DNA of 64,000 bases, taken from contig CAAFMS010000007.1 of the NCBI GenBank assembly GCA_900764105.1, positions 124,001 through 188,000 of the forward strand, given 5' to 3'. Below the pieces are notes generated by a model. That model was not told the DNA's origin, did no database searches, and worked only from the letters and a program-made list of their open reading frames with translations. Origin of the DNA: Clostridia bacterium (lineage in GTDB: Bacteria; Bacillota; Clostridia; Christensenellales; Borkfalkiaceae). Shown here piece after piece: positions 31,693-40,741 of this stretch (position 1 is its first letter; each line of letters starts with the position of its first letter). The position numbers were made by a program, and so were the translations under genes.

Positions 31693-33195
31693 ATGGAAAA
31701 GGAAGAAAAAATCATCGAACTCATCGGCGTCGAAAAGATATTCGACGGCGAGCAGGCTGTGGAGAATATGAACCTCTACGTAAGAAAAGGCGAATTCATT
31801 ACCCTTTTAGGTCCGTCCGGCTGCGGAAAATCGACGACGCTCAGAATGATTGCGGGCTTCGAGATGCCGACAAAAGGACAGATTCTTTTGAACGGTAAAG
31901 ATATAACCAATCTACCGCCTTACGAAAGACCTATAAACACAGTCTTTCAGCGTTACGCTCTTTTCCCGCATTTAAACGTTTACGACAATATCGCGTTCGG
32001 GCTTAAACTGAAAAAGTTCAGAAACACCTATGAAACTCCGGGCGGAAAAACCGTTACGAAAGTTCAGAAAATGTCAAAAGCGGAAATCGACGCAAAGGTT
32101 TCGAAAGTATTGAAACTCGTAGACCTCGAAGAGTTTGAAAAGAGAGACGTCACTACTCTTTCGGGCGGTCAGCAACAGCGTATCGCTATCGCGAGGGCTA
32201 TCGTAAACGAACCCGAAATACTTCTTCTCGACGAACCGCTCGGCGCACTCGACCTTAAAATGCGTAAAGACATGCAACTCGAACTTAAAGCGATGCACGA
32301 CAAACTCGGCATTACGTTTATATACGTTACGCACGATCAGGAAGAGGCTCTTACAATGAGCGACACGATAGTCGTTATGAAAGACGGTCAGATTCAGCAA
32401 ATCGGCACGCCGAAAGACATTTATAACGAGCCGAAAAACGCGTTTGTCGCAGACTTCATAGGCGAAAGCAATATCTTCTCGGGAACTATGGTCGGCGAGA
32501 AAAAAGTACGTTTCATCAACAAAGTTTTCGACTGCGTGGACGACTTCCCGAAGAACGAAAAAGTGGACGTCGTGGTTCGTCCCGAGGACGTTTTTCTCGT
32601 TGACGAAAACAAAGGACAAGTAAACGGCGTCATTACTTCTTCCATATTCAAAGGCGTTCATTACGAAATGGTTTTTATGGTCGGAAAAACGGAAATCGTC
32701 GTTCAGGACACCATTGAAAGGAAAGTCGGCGAAAAATGTTCGGTAATTATACGTCCCGACGACATTCACATAATGGCGAAAGAGTTCGATTGCAACCGCT
32801 ACGACGGATATATCACCAAAAAGAACACCGTATGCTTCGCGGACGGAGAGTTCGAGTGCGACGTAACTCAACTCTACGAAAACTCTACGCTTGACGAAGA
32901 AGGATACCTCATTACCGCCGACGGCGAAAAAATCGACCTTACGGACACCGACGTAACCGTCGAAGTCGGACTTAAAGACATAGAAATAATCGATAACGAC
33001 GATGACGGAGAGGCTGCCGGAACGATAATTCAGATCGTTTACAAAGGCGACCACTATCAGGTAATAATCAGGACGGATAAAGAGGAAGAAGATTTCGTCG
33101 TCGACACCGAATACACCTGGAACGAAAACGACAGAGTTTCGGTAAAAATCCCGAAAGATAAGATTAAATTAAAATTAAAGGCGGTAAATAAATAA
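31693..33195 (+). CDS. potA: Polyamine ABC transporter ATPase PotA (enlarged)
   Basis: This 500-aa protein carries the ABC ATPase: Walker A GPSGCGKST (about 40-48), signature LSGGQQQR (about 156), Walker B LLLDEPLGALD and the H-loop THDQEE. A short insertion follows the Q-loop region (about residues 113-128, with TPGGKTVTK). After the normal TOBE domain (to about 370) there is a further roughly 130-aa acidic region that looks like a second TOBE-type unit; typical PotA is 350-380 aa. It energises uptake of spermidine/putrescine through PotBC. A GGAGAC site precedes the ATG. Confidence 0.95.
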   Translation: MEKEEKIIELIGVEKIFDGEQAVENMNLYVRKGEFITLLGPSGCGKSTTLRMIAGFEMPTKGQILLNGKDITNLPPYERPINTVFQRYALFPHLNVYDNIAFGLKLKKFRNTYETPGGKTVTKVQKMSKAEIDAKVSKVLKLVDLEEFEKRDVTTLSGGQQQRIAIARAIVNEPEILLLDEPLGALDLKMRKDMQLELKAMHDKLGITFIYVTHDQEEALTMSDTIVVMKDGQIQQIGTPKDIYNEPKNAFVADFIGESNIFSGTMVGEKKVRFINKVFDCVDDFPKNEKVDVVVRPEDVFLVDENKGQVNGVITSSIFKGVHYEMVFMVGKTEIVVQDTIERKVGEKCSVIIRPDDIHIMAKEFDCNRYDGYITKKNTVCFADGEFECDVTQLYENSTLDEEGYLITADGEKIDLTDTDVTVEVGLKDIEIIDNDDDGEAAGTIIQIVYKGDHYQVIIRTDKEEEDFVVDTEYTWNENDRVSVKIPKDKIKLKLKAVNK

Positions 33196-33196
33196 A

Positions 33197-34036
33197 ATGA
33201 AAACGCTCAAATTTTCGAGAAAACAACTCGGAATACCCTACGGCGTATTTATGTTGTTTTTCGTGGTCCTTCCGCTTTTGTTAATCGTTTTATACGCATT
33301 CACCGTCGAAACTCACGAACCTACGACAAACGATATAGCGTACTTCTCGTTTTCGTTTGAAAACTTCGTTTATTTCTTCGGAAGTTCGGCTAATATCCGC
33401 GCGATTTACGTCAGTTTCGGCTTGGCGATAATAACAACCGTGATATGCCTTTTAGTGGCGTACCCCGTTGCGTACATTCTCGCGCGTTCGAAAATGAAAT
33501 GGAAAAACGTAGTTCTTATGCTCTTTATTCTCCCCATGTGGATAAACTTCGTTTTAAGAACTGCGGCTATGAAAGAATTGCTCTTTAAAATCGGCTTATA
33601 TAAGTCGAGCAAACTCAGCATGGTAAACACGGTTATAGGCATGGTTTACGACTATCTTCCGTTCACTATCCTTCCTTTGTATACCGTGCTTATAAAGTTG
33701 GATAAAAACCTTCTCGAAGCGTCGCAGGACTTGGGAGCAAGCAGCGTTCAGACCTTTTTCAAAGTCGTTGTTCCCCTTTCTGCGCCCGGTATCGTTTCGG
33801 CGATTACAATGGTACTTTTACCGACGACTACAAGTTACGTCGTATCGGATACCTTGGGCAACGGCAACGTAACGATTATCGGTAAACTAATCGAAGATCA
33901 GTTCTCGACCATGTTCGACTGGCACGCGGGTTCGGCTATCGCCATGATACTCCTTGTGCTGATATTCATAACAATGCTTATAACACGTAAATTTTCCGAC
34001 GAAGAAGTCAACACGAGAGGAGGCGGATTATGGTAA
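33197..34036 (+). CDS. potB: Polyamine ABC transporter permease PotB
   Basis: This 279-aa permease has six membrane helices and the EAA loop (about 174-193; EASQDLGASSVQTFFKVVVP) that docks on the ATPase. It matches the PotB type, including YVVSDTLGNG near the C-terminus. It starts one base after potA ends and overlaps potC by seven bases. Confidence 0.95.
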   Translation: MKTLKFSRKQLGIPYGVFMLFFVVLPLLLIVLYAFTVETHEPTTNDIAYFSFSFENFVYFFGSSANIRAIYVSFGLAIITTVICLLVAYPVAYILARSKMKWKNVVLMLFILPMWINFVLRTAAMKELLFKIGLYKSSKLSMVNTVIGMVYDYLPFTILPLYTVLIKLDKNLLEASQDLGASSVQTFFKVVVPLSAPGIVSAITMVLLPTTTSYVVSDTLGNGNVTIIGKLIEDQFSTMFDWHAGSAIAMILLVLIFITMLITRKFSDEEVNTRGGGLW

Positions 34037-34836
34037 AAAAGATAATAAAAATAGCGTATATCGTACTTGCGTTAGCGTTTATCTACGCTCCGATTATTCT
34101 CCTTACGGTATATTCGTTCAACCTCTCTCCGTCCATAGGAATATGGTCGAAAAAATGGGGATTCGGACTTTACAAACAACTCTTTACCGACAAGTCGATA
34201 ATGCAGACCGTTTTAAACACCGTAGTTCTCGCCCTGCTCGCTTCGGTATGTTCGACCATTCTCGGCACAATCGGCGCGATAGGAACCTTTTACTCGAAAA
34301 GAAAAGTCAAAGGCGCGTTGAACGCTTTAACTCAGATACCCGTAATTAACGCGGAAATAGTCACGGCGATTTCCATCGCGCTTGTATGCTCTATGTTCGC
34401 ATTCGGCAGAACTTATGCTTCGCTTCTGATCGGACATATAGTTCTCTGCTTCCCGTTCGTTTACCTTTCGGTTATACCGAAACTCAAACAACTCGACGGC
34501 AACTTATACGAAGCGGCGTTGGATCTCGGAGCAAGCCCGACGAAAGCGTTGTTCAAGGTCATACTTCCCGAGATACTCCCCGGTATATTCAGCGGCTTTA
34601 TGCTCGCCATCACCTTATCTCTCGACGACTATATAATCACAACGTTTACCCGTCCGCCGACGTTCGATACGATTTCGACATACGTTTTCGACGCTTACGC
34701 GAAAGGCGGAAAAGGCTCTTCGGTACCTGCTTTAAGAGCGTTGTCTACTCTGATATTCGTTCTTATGATTTTGATACTCGTAATTCAGAACGTATCTGCT
34801 TCAAGGAGGCATAAAAAGAATGAAAAAGCGCGTTAA
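34030..34836 (+). CDS. potC: Polyamine ABC transporter permease PotC
   Basis: This 268-aa permease has six membrane helices and the EAA loop EAALDLGASPTKALFKVILP (about 161-180), followed by the PotC-typical LSLDDYIITTF. It pairs with PotB to form the membrane channel. A GGAGGCGG site lies in the end of potB. It overlaps potD by 17 bases. Confidence 0.95.
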   Translation: MVKKIIKIAYIVLALAFIYAPIILLTVYSFNLSPSIGIWSKKWGFGLYKQLFTDKSIMQTVLNTVVLALLASVCSTILGTIGAIGTFYSKRKVKGALNALTQIPVINAEIVTAISIALVCSMFAFGRTYASLLIGHIVLCFPFVYLSVIPKLKQLDGNLYEAALDLGASPTKALFKVILPEILPGIFSGFMLAITLSLDDYIITTFTRPPTFDTISTYVFDAYAKGGKGSSVPALRALSTLIFVLMILILVIQNVSASRRHKKNEKAR

Positions 34837-36577
34837 ACGACTTATAGCCTTACTTTTTGCTTTTATTGTTTCGTGTTCCGTATTTGTTTGCGGAGGCGCG
34901 GCGAAAGTAAACGACAACAAAGTAATCGAACTTAATATATACAACGCCGAAGAGTATATCTCGGAATACGAAAGCGAATGGGGTACGTTCGATATTATCG
35001 AAGCGTTCGAGGAAGAAATGAAAAAAGAGGGATTGAACGTAAAGGTCAACTACTCCACTTTCGGAACGATCGAAAATATGTACAACGAGTTGCAACTCAC
35101 GAAGAAAAAGGGTAAAGACGGCAAATACACATACGCTTACGACCTCGTTTGTCCTTCCGATTATATGATTCAGAGAATGATAAACGAAGATATGCTTGAA
35201 ACTTACGACGTAAATTTCGACGATAACGGCGACGTGGTTTACGACAAAATAGACAACTTCAACGAATACGCTTCGGGCTTTATTAAAGACCTTTTCAACT
35301 CCAAAAACGAACAAGACTACGTTACGAAAGAGACAAAAAAGTGGTCGGAATACGCAGTTTGCTATATGTGGGGTACGATGGGTTTCGTGTATAACCCGAT
35401 AAAACTCGCAGAGACAAATAAAAATATCGATATAAATTCTATCGTAGACAAAAATGGCGAACTCAGATTTTCGGGTGAAGAACTCGAAAACGCATTGAAC
35501 GCAAACACATGGAATCTTCCGTGGGAAGCGTATTACAAAAACCTCGGAACGATTAAGGATAGCATAAGAGATACCTATGCGTTAGCGGTAGGAAACGTAT
35601 ACAGCGAAAAACTTATAAAACTTCGCGAAATGCGGGAAAGCGGAAAACTTACGCAGAGCGAATATCAATCGGTTTTGATAAAAGTATTCAACAACGTAAA
35701 CAGCAAGTTTTCAGTCGAGTTCGCGGAACTTAATCTTCCTGCGGATAAATACGCCGAGGTATGCAAGTTATTCCCCGATTCCGATGAAAAAACGGTAGAT
35801 AAAGTCAGCGAAACGCTTAAAGTCCTCAAACACAACGTTTACGGATTTGAGGTTGATAGCGGAAAAAAGGATATGGCGGCAGGTAAAATCGCTATAAACT
35901 TCGCTTGGTCGGGCGACGCAGCGTATACTCTCGATACGGCAGACGATATGGACGGGGCTAAACTTTACTACTCCGTACCGAAAGAAGGTAGCAATATCTG
36001 GTTCGACGCGTGGGTTATGCCGAAAGGCGCGAACAAAGAAATTGCTCAAAAGTTCGTAAACTTTATTTCTTCGCCTGACTGCGCGATATCCAATATGGAC
36101 TATATCGGATATGTAAGCCCGATAGCGGGAGACGACGTTTTCGACAGACTTCTCGAAACCTACGAATTAACTACGGACGAGGCAGAAGCAAACGAACTCG
36201 GATACGTTCCAATCGATTATTCGTACTACTTCACTAATATTTCCGACGAATACAAGACCGAGGACGGAAAAGTTATCATATACACTTCGACCGACAACCT
36301 CGGCAGACAACTTACCACGCAGTATCCCGAAAAATCGACGGTTGACAGGTGCGCGATAATGACTACTCTGTCGAAAGGCGAATTGAAAGACCTGAATAAG
36401 ATGTGGAGCGACGTTAAAGTCGGAGATATTTCCGTATGGCTGTTGATTTTGATCCCGTCTATTATAGGTGTTGTAGCAATTTTCTTTATCGTATACGCGA
36501 TACTGAAAAAACACGGCGTAACGTTTATGAGGAAGCCGAAATATTACGGCAAACTCATTAAAAGCGAAAGGATTTAA
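34820..36577 (+). CDS. potD: Polyamine-binding protein PotD, enlarged and C-terminally anchored
   Basis: This 585-aa protein has an N-terminal signal segment (about 7-27), a periplasmic-binding-protein fold with NIYNAEEYI, YDLVCPSDYMI, YMWGTMGFVYNP, INFAWSGDAAY and NIWFDAWVMPKGA, and a C-terminal transmembrane helix (about 538-561) with a basic cytoplasmic tail. Normal PotD is about 350 aa. A roughly 100-aa insertion sits around residues 230-330, and the binding domain is followed by an added region to the anchor. I see no clear lipobox (FVCGG is a poor match), so the C-terminal helix may replace lipid anchoring. Confidence 0.9.
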   Translation: MKKRVKRLIALLFAFIVSCSVFVCGGAAKVNDNKVIELNIYNAEEYISEYESEWGTFDIIEAFEEEMKKEGLNVKVNYSTFGTIENMYNELQLTKKKGKDGKYTYAYDLVCPSDYMIQRMINEDMLETYDVNFDDNGDVVYDKIDNFNEYASGFIKDLFNSKNEQDYVTKETKKWSEYAVCYMWGTMGFVYNPIKLAETNKNIDINSIVDKNGELRFSGEELENALNANTWNLPWEAYYKNLGTIKDSIRDTYALAVGNVYSEKLIKLREMRESGKLTQSEYQSVLIKVFNNVNSKFSVEFAELNLPADKYAEVCKLFPDSDEKTVDKVSETLKVLKHNVYGFEVDSGKKDMAAGKIAINFAWSGDAAYTLDTADDMDGAKLYYSVPKEGSNIWFDAWVMPKGANKEIAQKFVNFISSPDCAISNMDYIGYVSPIAGDDVFDRLLETYELTTDEAEANELGYVPIDYSYYFTNISDEYKTEDGKVIIYTSTDNLGRQLTTQYPEKSTVDRCAIMTTLSKGELKDLNKMWSDVKVGDISVWLLILIPSIIGVVAIFFIVYAILKKHGVTFMRKPKYYGKLIKSERI

Positions 36578-36673
36578 TTTTGTTATCAAGTTGAATACCG
36601 TTTTGCCGCTCGCCTCCTCCTTCGGGGGAAAGCAAAAGATATTTTATCCCAAAGACTAAATCAAAACACAAAA

Positions 36674-36710
36674 TAAAAAGACTGTAACTCCCACTCGGTT
36701 ACAGTCTTTT
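36674..36710 (+). terminator. Bidirectional terminator after potD
   Basis: AAAGACTGTAAC and its complement GTTACAGTCTTT form a perfect 12-bp stem with a nine-base loop, flanked by A and T runs. It separates the converging potD and MBL-fold genes. The 96 bp between potD and this hairpin has no open frame. Confidence 0.85.
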
Positions 36711-36721
36711 AGTTTATATTT

Positions 36722-37900
36722 TTACGCAGCCTTTTGTTTAACTTTGTTGATTTTCTCCGCCTGCAACTTTATCTCGTCGCCGTCAAAGAAAAGCATTTTG
36801 TCGTCGAAATCGTCGTACTCTTTATTGAAAACGATATTTCCGCTTGAATCTATAGTTATCGTTATAGTTCCCTGAATGTCAGTCCTGTAAACGTCCGCCT
36901 TACAATTTATGACGTTTTCTATCGTTTCTTTGTTCGGGTGATGATATTTATTCGACACGCCGCACGAAATAACTACGTTTTCGGGCTTAACAAAATTAAG
37001 AAAATCAATCGTAGACGAAGTATTACTGCCGTGATGTCCTAACTTCAACACGTCGCAATCGGCAAGTTTAGCGTCCGCTTTTTCAACGAACAATTTCTCG
37101 ACTTTCTTCTCCGCGTCGCCCGTAAGCAGAACCTTCTTACCGCCGTATTCAATCATTATAATAGCGGATAAATTGTTCGCCTGCCTTAAATCGTTGAAAC
37201 TGTTTAACTCTTCGATATACGGCATCATAAAGTCAACCGTATATTTATATTCGCCGCCGTCCTTGACCTTAACGCTGTTTGTAAAGTCCGAACTATCGCA
37301 GAAAAATTCCCACTCGCATTTCTCGTTGTATACCGAGTTAAGATAGTCGGCGTAAATGTTCGTTTTGCTTTTGCTGTCTATTATAACGCCCTTATTAAAT
37401 TCTTCCGTAAGACTCGAAACTCTGTCCGAAGTCGATTTCAGATAGGGACGATAAGATCTTAAAACGTCGTATTGTTCGTAAACGTAAGGCATATTGTCTA
37501 TGTGATCGGAGTCGGGGTGAGTCGCAACGCAATAATCTAAAGTTACTTTCTTGCCGCCATTTGTCAGGTATTTATCGATTACGTCCCGATTTTCTTTATG
37601 CTCGCCCGCGTCGATGAGCATATTTTTGCCGTCGGGGAAAGTAATGAATATACAATCGCCCTGCCCCACATCTAAAAATCGTATCGTCAAATTCTGCAAC
37701 TTATCGACGTTTGTCTCTACGCCTACGTTATTCTTATCTTTTTTATCCGAAATATCGAAACTGAATCCGTTTGATATAAACAAAACGGCGACGACGATAA
37801 TTATAATCGCAACGACAAATATGTAGTAATATTTATTTTTTGAAAACCTCTTTTTTCGCGCTTTTCTCTTATTAGATTTCTTATATTCTTTCGCGTCCAT
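36722..37900 (-). CDS. Membrane-anchored metallo-beta-lactamase-fold protein, ComEC-like
   Basis: This 392-aa protein has a basic N-terminus, one transmembrane helix (about 24-43) and an extracellular MBL domain. Motifs are FLDVGQGDCIFI, the metal site THPDSDHID, LLTGDAEKK, LKLGHHGSNTSS and VISCGVSNKYHHP, the set seen in the C-terminal domain of ComEC and in related exported hydrolases. The substrate is unknown; a nuclease or phosphodiesterase activity is possible. Its ATG follows the stop of the rRNA methyltransferase gene directly, with AAAGGTG inside that gene. Confidence 0.88.
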   Translation of the reverse strand: MDAKEYKKSNKRKARKKRFSKNKYYYIFVVAIIIIVVAVLFISNGFSFDISDKKDKNNVGVETNVDKLQNLTIRFLDVGQGDCIFITFPDGKNMLIDAGEHKENRDVIDKYLTNGGKKVTLDYCVATHPDSDHIDNMPYVYEQYDVLRSYRPYLKSTSDRVSSLTEEFNKGVIIDSKSKTNIYADYLNSVYNEKCEWEFFCDSSDFTNSVKVKDGGEYKYTVDFMMPYIEELNSFNDLRQANNLSAIIMIEYGGKKVLLTGDAEKKVEKLFVEKADAKLADCDVLKLGHHGSNTSSTIDFLNFVKPENVVISCGVSNKYHHPNKETIENVINCKADVYRTDIQGTITITIDSSGNIVFNKEYDDFDDKMLFFDGDEIKLQAEKINKVKQKAA

Positions 37901-39064
37901 TTATAACACCTTTATAACCGCAACTTTCAAATATAAACTCTCGTCGTAGCCTATAACGCACGCATGGTCTTTGCTTTGCATTCTGAGTTCGACGAGTTTT
38001 GCCCTCACTCCGCTCTCGATTACGCTTTCTTTAATCATTTGCAAAAAAAGATTAAGCGTTAAATGCTGAGAACAACTGCAAGTAACGAGATAGCCGCCTT
38101 TTTCGACGATTTTAAGTCCGTTTACGTTCACGTCCTTGTAGCCCTTATACCCTTCCTTCACCGTATCTGTGGATTTCGTAAACGCCGGCGGATCGAGAAC
38201 GACTACTCCGAACTTCCTTCTATCCTTCTTGTACTCCCTGAGTTTCTCGAACACGTCAGCAACTTCGGTTTGGATCGTAAGAGAGTTTAAAGCGGCGTTT
38301 TCCTTTACGAGTTCGATTGCCTTTTCGCTTATATCTACCGCCGTCACTTCCTTTGCTCCGTATTTAGCCGCGCAAAGCGAAAAACCGCCTTCATTACAAA
38401 AACAATCGAGTACGTTTTTGCCTTTAACGTAGTATTTCAGATTATCTCTGTTCTCTTTCTGATCAAGAAAATATCCCGTTTTTTGTCCGTTTTCGAGGTC
38501 TACGACCATTTTCAGACCGTTTTCGACTATCGTAACCTTAGGAATAAAATCGCCGTAAATAACGCCTTTTCGCTTTTCAAGCCCTTCCTTTTCTCTTACG
38601 GGAACGTCGCTTCTTTCGTATATTCCCTTCGGCGCAAATACTTCTACGAGTATTCCTATAATAAGTTCTCTTATCGTCTCCATACCGAGAGACAAAAACT
38701 GTACCGAAAGATATTCGCCGTATTTATCAACGATAAGTCCGGGAAGAAAATCCGACTCGGCGAATACCGCTCTGTAATTATCGGAATAGCCGAGTTCTTC
38801 TCTCGCTATTACCGCTTCTTTTACCCTCGCGAGATAAAAGTCTCTGTCGATTGTTTCGTTTTTTAACGTAAGTATTCTTACGATAATTTTCGAGTGATGA
38901 TTTATCGTACCAAAACCTATAAATCTGCCGTCGAAACCTCTTACTTCCGCGACCGAGCCTTGCAATCCTTTTCCTTCGATTTTATAGACTTCGTTCGCAA
39001 ATATCCAAGGGTAGCCGTTTAAAATTTTCTTCTCTTCGTTTCTTTTTAGATATACGGTATACAT
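37901..39064 (-). CDS. RlmI-like class I rRNA methyltransferase with PUA domain
   Basis: This 387-aa protein has an N-terminal PUA domain (about 1-75) and a Rossmann methyltransferase with FLDQKENRD, NVLDCFCNEGGFSLCAAKYGA, the acidic VTAVDIS loop and catalytic VVLDPPAFTKS. RlmI methylates C1962 of 23S rRNA in E. coli; the same target is likely but not proven. It lies nine bases after serine dehydratase and has no evident ribosome-binding site of its own, which suggests coupled translation. Confidence 0.93.
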   Translation of the reverse strand: MYTVYLKRNEEKKILNGYPWIFANEVYKIEGKGLQGSVAEVRGFDGRFIGFGTINHHSKIIVRILTLKNETIDRDFYLARVKEAVIAREELGYSDNYRAVFAESDFLPGLIVDKYGEYLSVQFLSLGMETIRELIIGILVEVFAPKGIYERSDVPVREKEGLEKRKGVIYGDFIPKVTIVENGLKMVVDLENGQKTGYFLDQKENRDNLKYYVKGKNVLDCFCNEGGFSLCAAKYGAKEVTAVDISEKAIELVKENAALNSLTIQTEVADVFEKLREYKKDRRKFGVVVLDPPAFTKSTDTVKEGYKGYKDVNVNGLKIVEKGGYLVTCSCSQHLTLNLFLQMIKESVIESGVRAKLVELRMQSKDHACVIGYDESLYLKVAVIKVL

Positions 39065-39073
39065 TTTATTTAA

Positions 39074-40270
39074 TTATTTACGCAATTTTGCGAGACCGCC
39101 TTTGGAAGTCTCTCTGTATTTGTTGCCGAGGTCTCTGCCCGTCTCGTACATTGTGGCGACAGCCTCGTCGAAGGTTATTTTTCTGCTTCCCGTAAGGAAA
39201 GTAGCGAGCGTAACTTCGTTTAACGCTCTTAAAGCGGCGACTGCGTTTCTTTCGATACACGGAATCTGAACAAGTCCGCAAATCGGGTCGCATGTAAGAC
39301 CTAAATGATGCTCTATGGCAATTTCGGAAGCGTATTCTATCTGGTCGATATCCATTCCGTAAAGGCTCGCAACCGCCGCAGACGACATAGCGCACGCCAC
39401 GCCGACTTCAGCCTGACAGCCGCACTCCGCGCCGCTTATCGACGCATTTGTCCTGACGATATTTCCTATAACGCCCGCAACAGCCAACGCTTTAAGAATT
39501 TCCTTTTCGGGAACGTCGTTTTTATCTTTCAGATATTTCAGTACCGCAGGCAAAACGCCGCACGAACCGCAAGTCGGAGCGGTTACAACCTCGCCTCCAC
39601 CCGCATTGTTTTCCGAACACGCGAACGCGTAGGCGCAAACAAACCTGTTTTGTCTCGCAACGGGCGATTCGTTCAAGGCGTACTGCTCGAAAAGAGTTTT
39701 CGCCTTTCTCTCGGTGTTAAGACCGCCGGGTAAAACGCCCGATGCGGAAAGACCGTCTCTCACGCATTTCTGCATCGCGTTCCATACTTTTGACAGATAA
39801 TCAAACAAGTCGGGCTCGTCAAACACCTCGACGTACTGCCATAATTTCAGGTTATTTTGTTTGCAAAACTCCTTAATCTCGGCAAAAGAATTATGCGGAT
39901 ATAAATCTTTCGCTTTATCGTACGTTTCGCCCTCTATTCTTATTTCGCCGCCACCGATACTGTAAAAAGTCTTTTCGGCTACGGTTTCGCCGTTTTTCTC
40001 GGCGCGTATTTTCATAGTATTGGGATGAAAAAAATCGCCCTCGGTTTCGCCGAAAATCACTTCGGTTTTATCCTTTCCGAGCGTTTCTTCCACGACCTTA
40101 TCGGTGAGATGCCCCTTGCCCGTCGCCGATAAAGAGCCGTATAGCGTTACGACGTATTTATCGGCGTCGCCATATTCGGCTTTAAATATTTTACAGGCTT
40201 TTTCAGGTCCCATGGTATGAGAACTCGACGGACCTCTGCCTATTTTGTAAAGCGTTTTAAGAGATTCCAT
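39074..40270 (-). CDS. sdaA: L-serine dehydratase (L-serine ammonia-lyase, iron-sulfur type)
   Basis: This 398-aa protein joins the beta domain (GRGPSSSHTMGPEKAC, residues 11-26) and the alpha domain (SGVLPGGLN onward) in one chain. The alpha domain has the cysteines expected to hold a [4Fe-4S] cluster: APTCGSCGVLP, GAECGCQAEVG and LTCDPICGLVQIPC. It deaminates L-serine to pyruvate and ammonia. It is shorter than the 450-aa E. coli enzymes. It overlaps the upstream C_GCAxxG gene by 14 bases. Confidence 0.95.
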   Translation of the reverse strand: MESLKTLYKIGRGPSSSHTMGPEKACKIFKAEYGDADKYVVTLYGSLSATGKGHLTDKVVEETLGKDKTEVIFGETEGDFFHPNTMKIRAEKNGETVAEKTFYSIGGGEIRIEGETYDKAKDLYPHNSFAEIKEFCKQNNLKLWQYVEVFDEPDLFDYLSKVWNAMQKCVRDGLSASGVLPGGLNTERKAKTLFEQYALNESPVARQNRFVCAYAFACSENNAGGGEVVTAPTCGSCGVLPAVLKYLKDKNDVPEKEILKALAVAGVIGNIVRTNASISGAECGCQAEVGVACAMSSAAVASLYGMDIDQIEYASEIAIEHHLGLTCDPICGLVQIPCIERNAVAALRALNEVTLATFLTGSRKITFDEAVATMYETGRDLGNKYRETSKGGLAKLRK

Positions 40271-40712
40271 ATTTTTCTTTCAGGTTTCTTTCGAGAATAT
40301 CCGCTGCGATTTTACAAATCTCGGGACAAGGTCTTTTCTTTCTGTATTCTTCCGTTCTTTCAGAAGGGTCGTCGGACGATAATTTTATCGTACCGCCCAA
40401 AAGTTCGCGGCAAATAAGCGATCCGTTTTCCTTTTTGAATTCGTCGGCAAGACTTCTTATAAAAGCGTAATGCTCGGCTTTCGATATTCCGTTTTTTCCG
40501 TCGAACCCGACTAAAAGTCCGGCAACCGCGCAGATACCCGAAAACGCTCCGCAGACTTCGCGAAGCCTGCCGAATCCACCGCCGAACGACGACATCGTTT
40601 TGACCAAATCGTCGGTTTTATCCGCATACAAATCGGAAAAAGCAAGAATTATCGCCTGCGAACAGTTATATCCGCTATTAAAAAATTCGAACGCTTTGTC
40701 TCCTCTTGACAT
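40257..40712 (-). CDS. C_GCAxxG_C_C family protein
   Basis: This 151-aa protein matches the family of small redox-associated proteins named for its cysteine pattern: YNCSQAIILAF near the N-terminus, then GGGFGRLREVCGAFSGICAVAG, and later CRELL and CPEIC. The function of the family is unknown, though members often occur near redox or Fe-S enzymes; here it overlaps and is likely coupled to an Fe-S serine dehydratase. AAAGGTG precedes the ATG. It is divergent from the orphan gene at 40742. Confidence 0.9.
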   Translation of the reverse strand: MSRGDKAFEFFNSGYNCSQAIILAFSDLYADKTDDLVKTMSSFGGGFGRLREVCGAFSGICAVAGLLVGFDGKNGISKAEHYAFIRSLADEFKKENGSLICRELLGGTIKLSSDDPSERTEEYRKKRPCPEICKIAADILERNLKEKYGIS

Positions 40713-40735
40713 AATTTCACCTTTTGTGTTATAAT
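40706..40735 (+). promoter_or_regulatory. Promoter abutting ATG 40742
   Basis: TTGACA (40706-40711), an 18-bp spacer and TATAAT (40730-40735), six bases before ATG 40742. Both hexamers are perfect. The predicted start site falls on the ATG, implying a leaderless transcript. Confidence 0.7.
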
Positions 40736-40741
40736 TTCAAT

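Noticed and set aside
32074..33054. 326-aa minus-strand frame opposite potA
   Set aside because: It is fully antisense to a conserved ABC ATPase and shows no family features.
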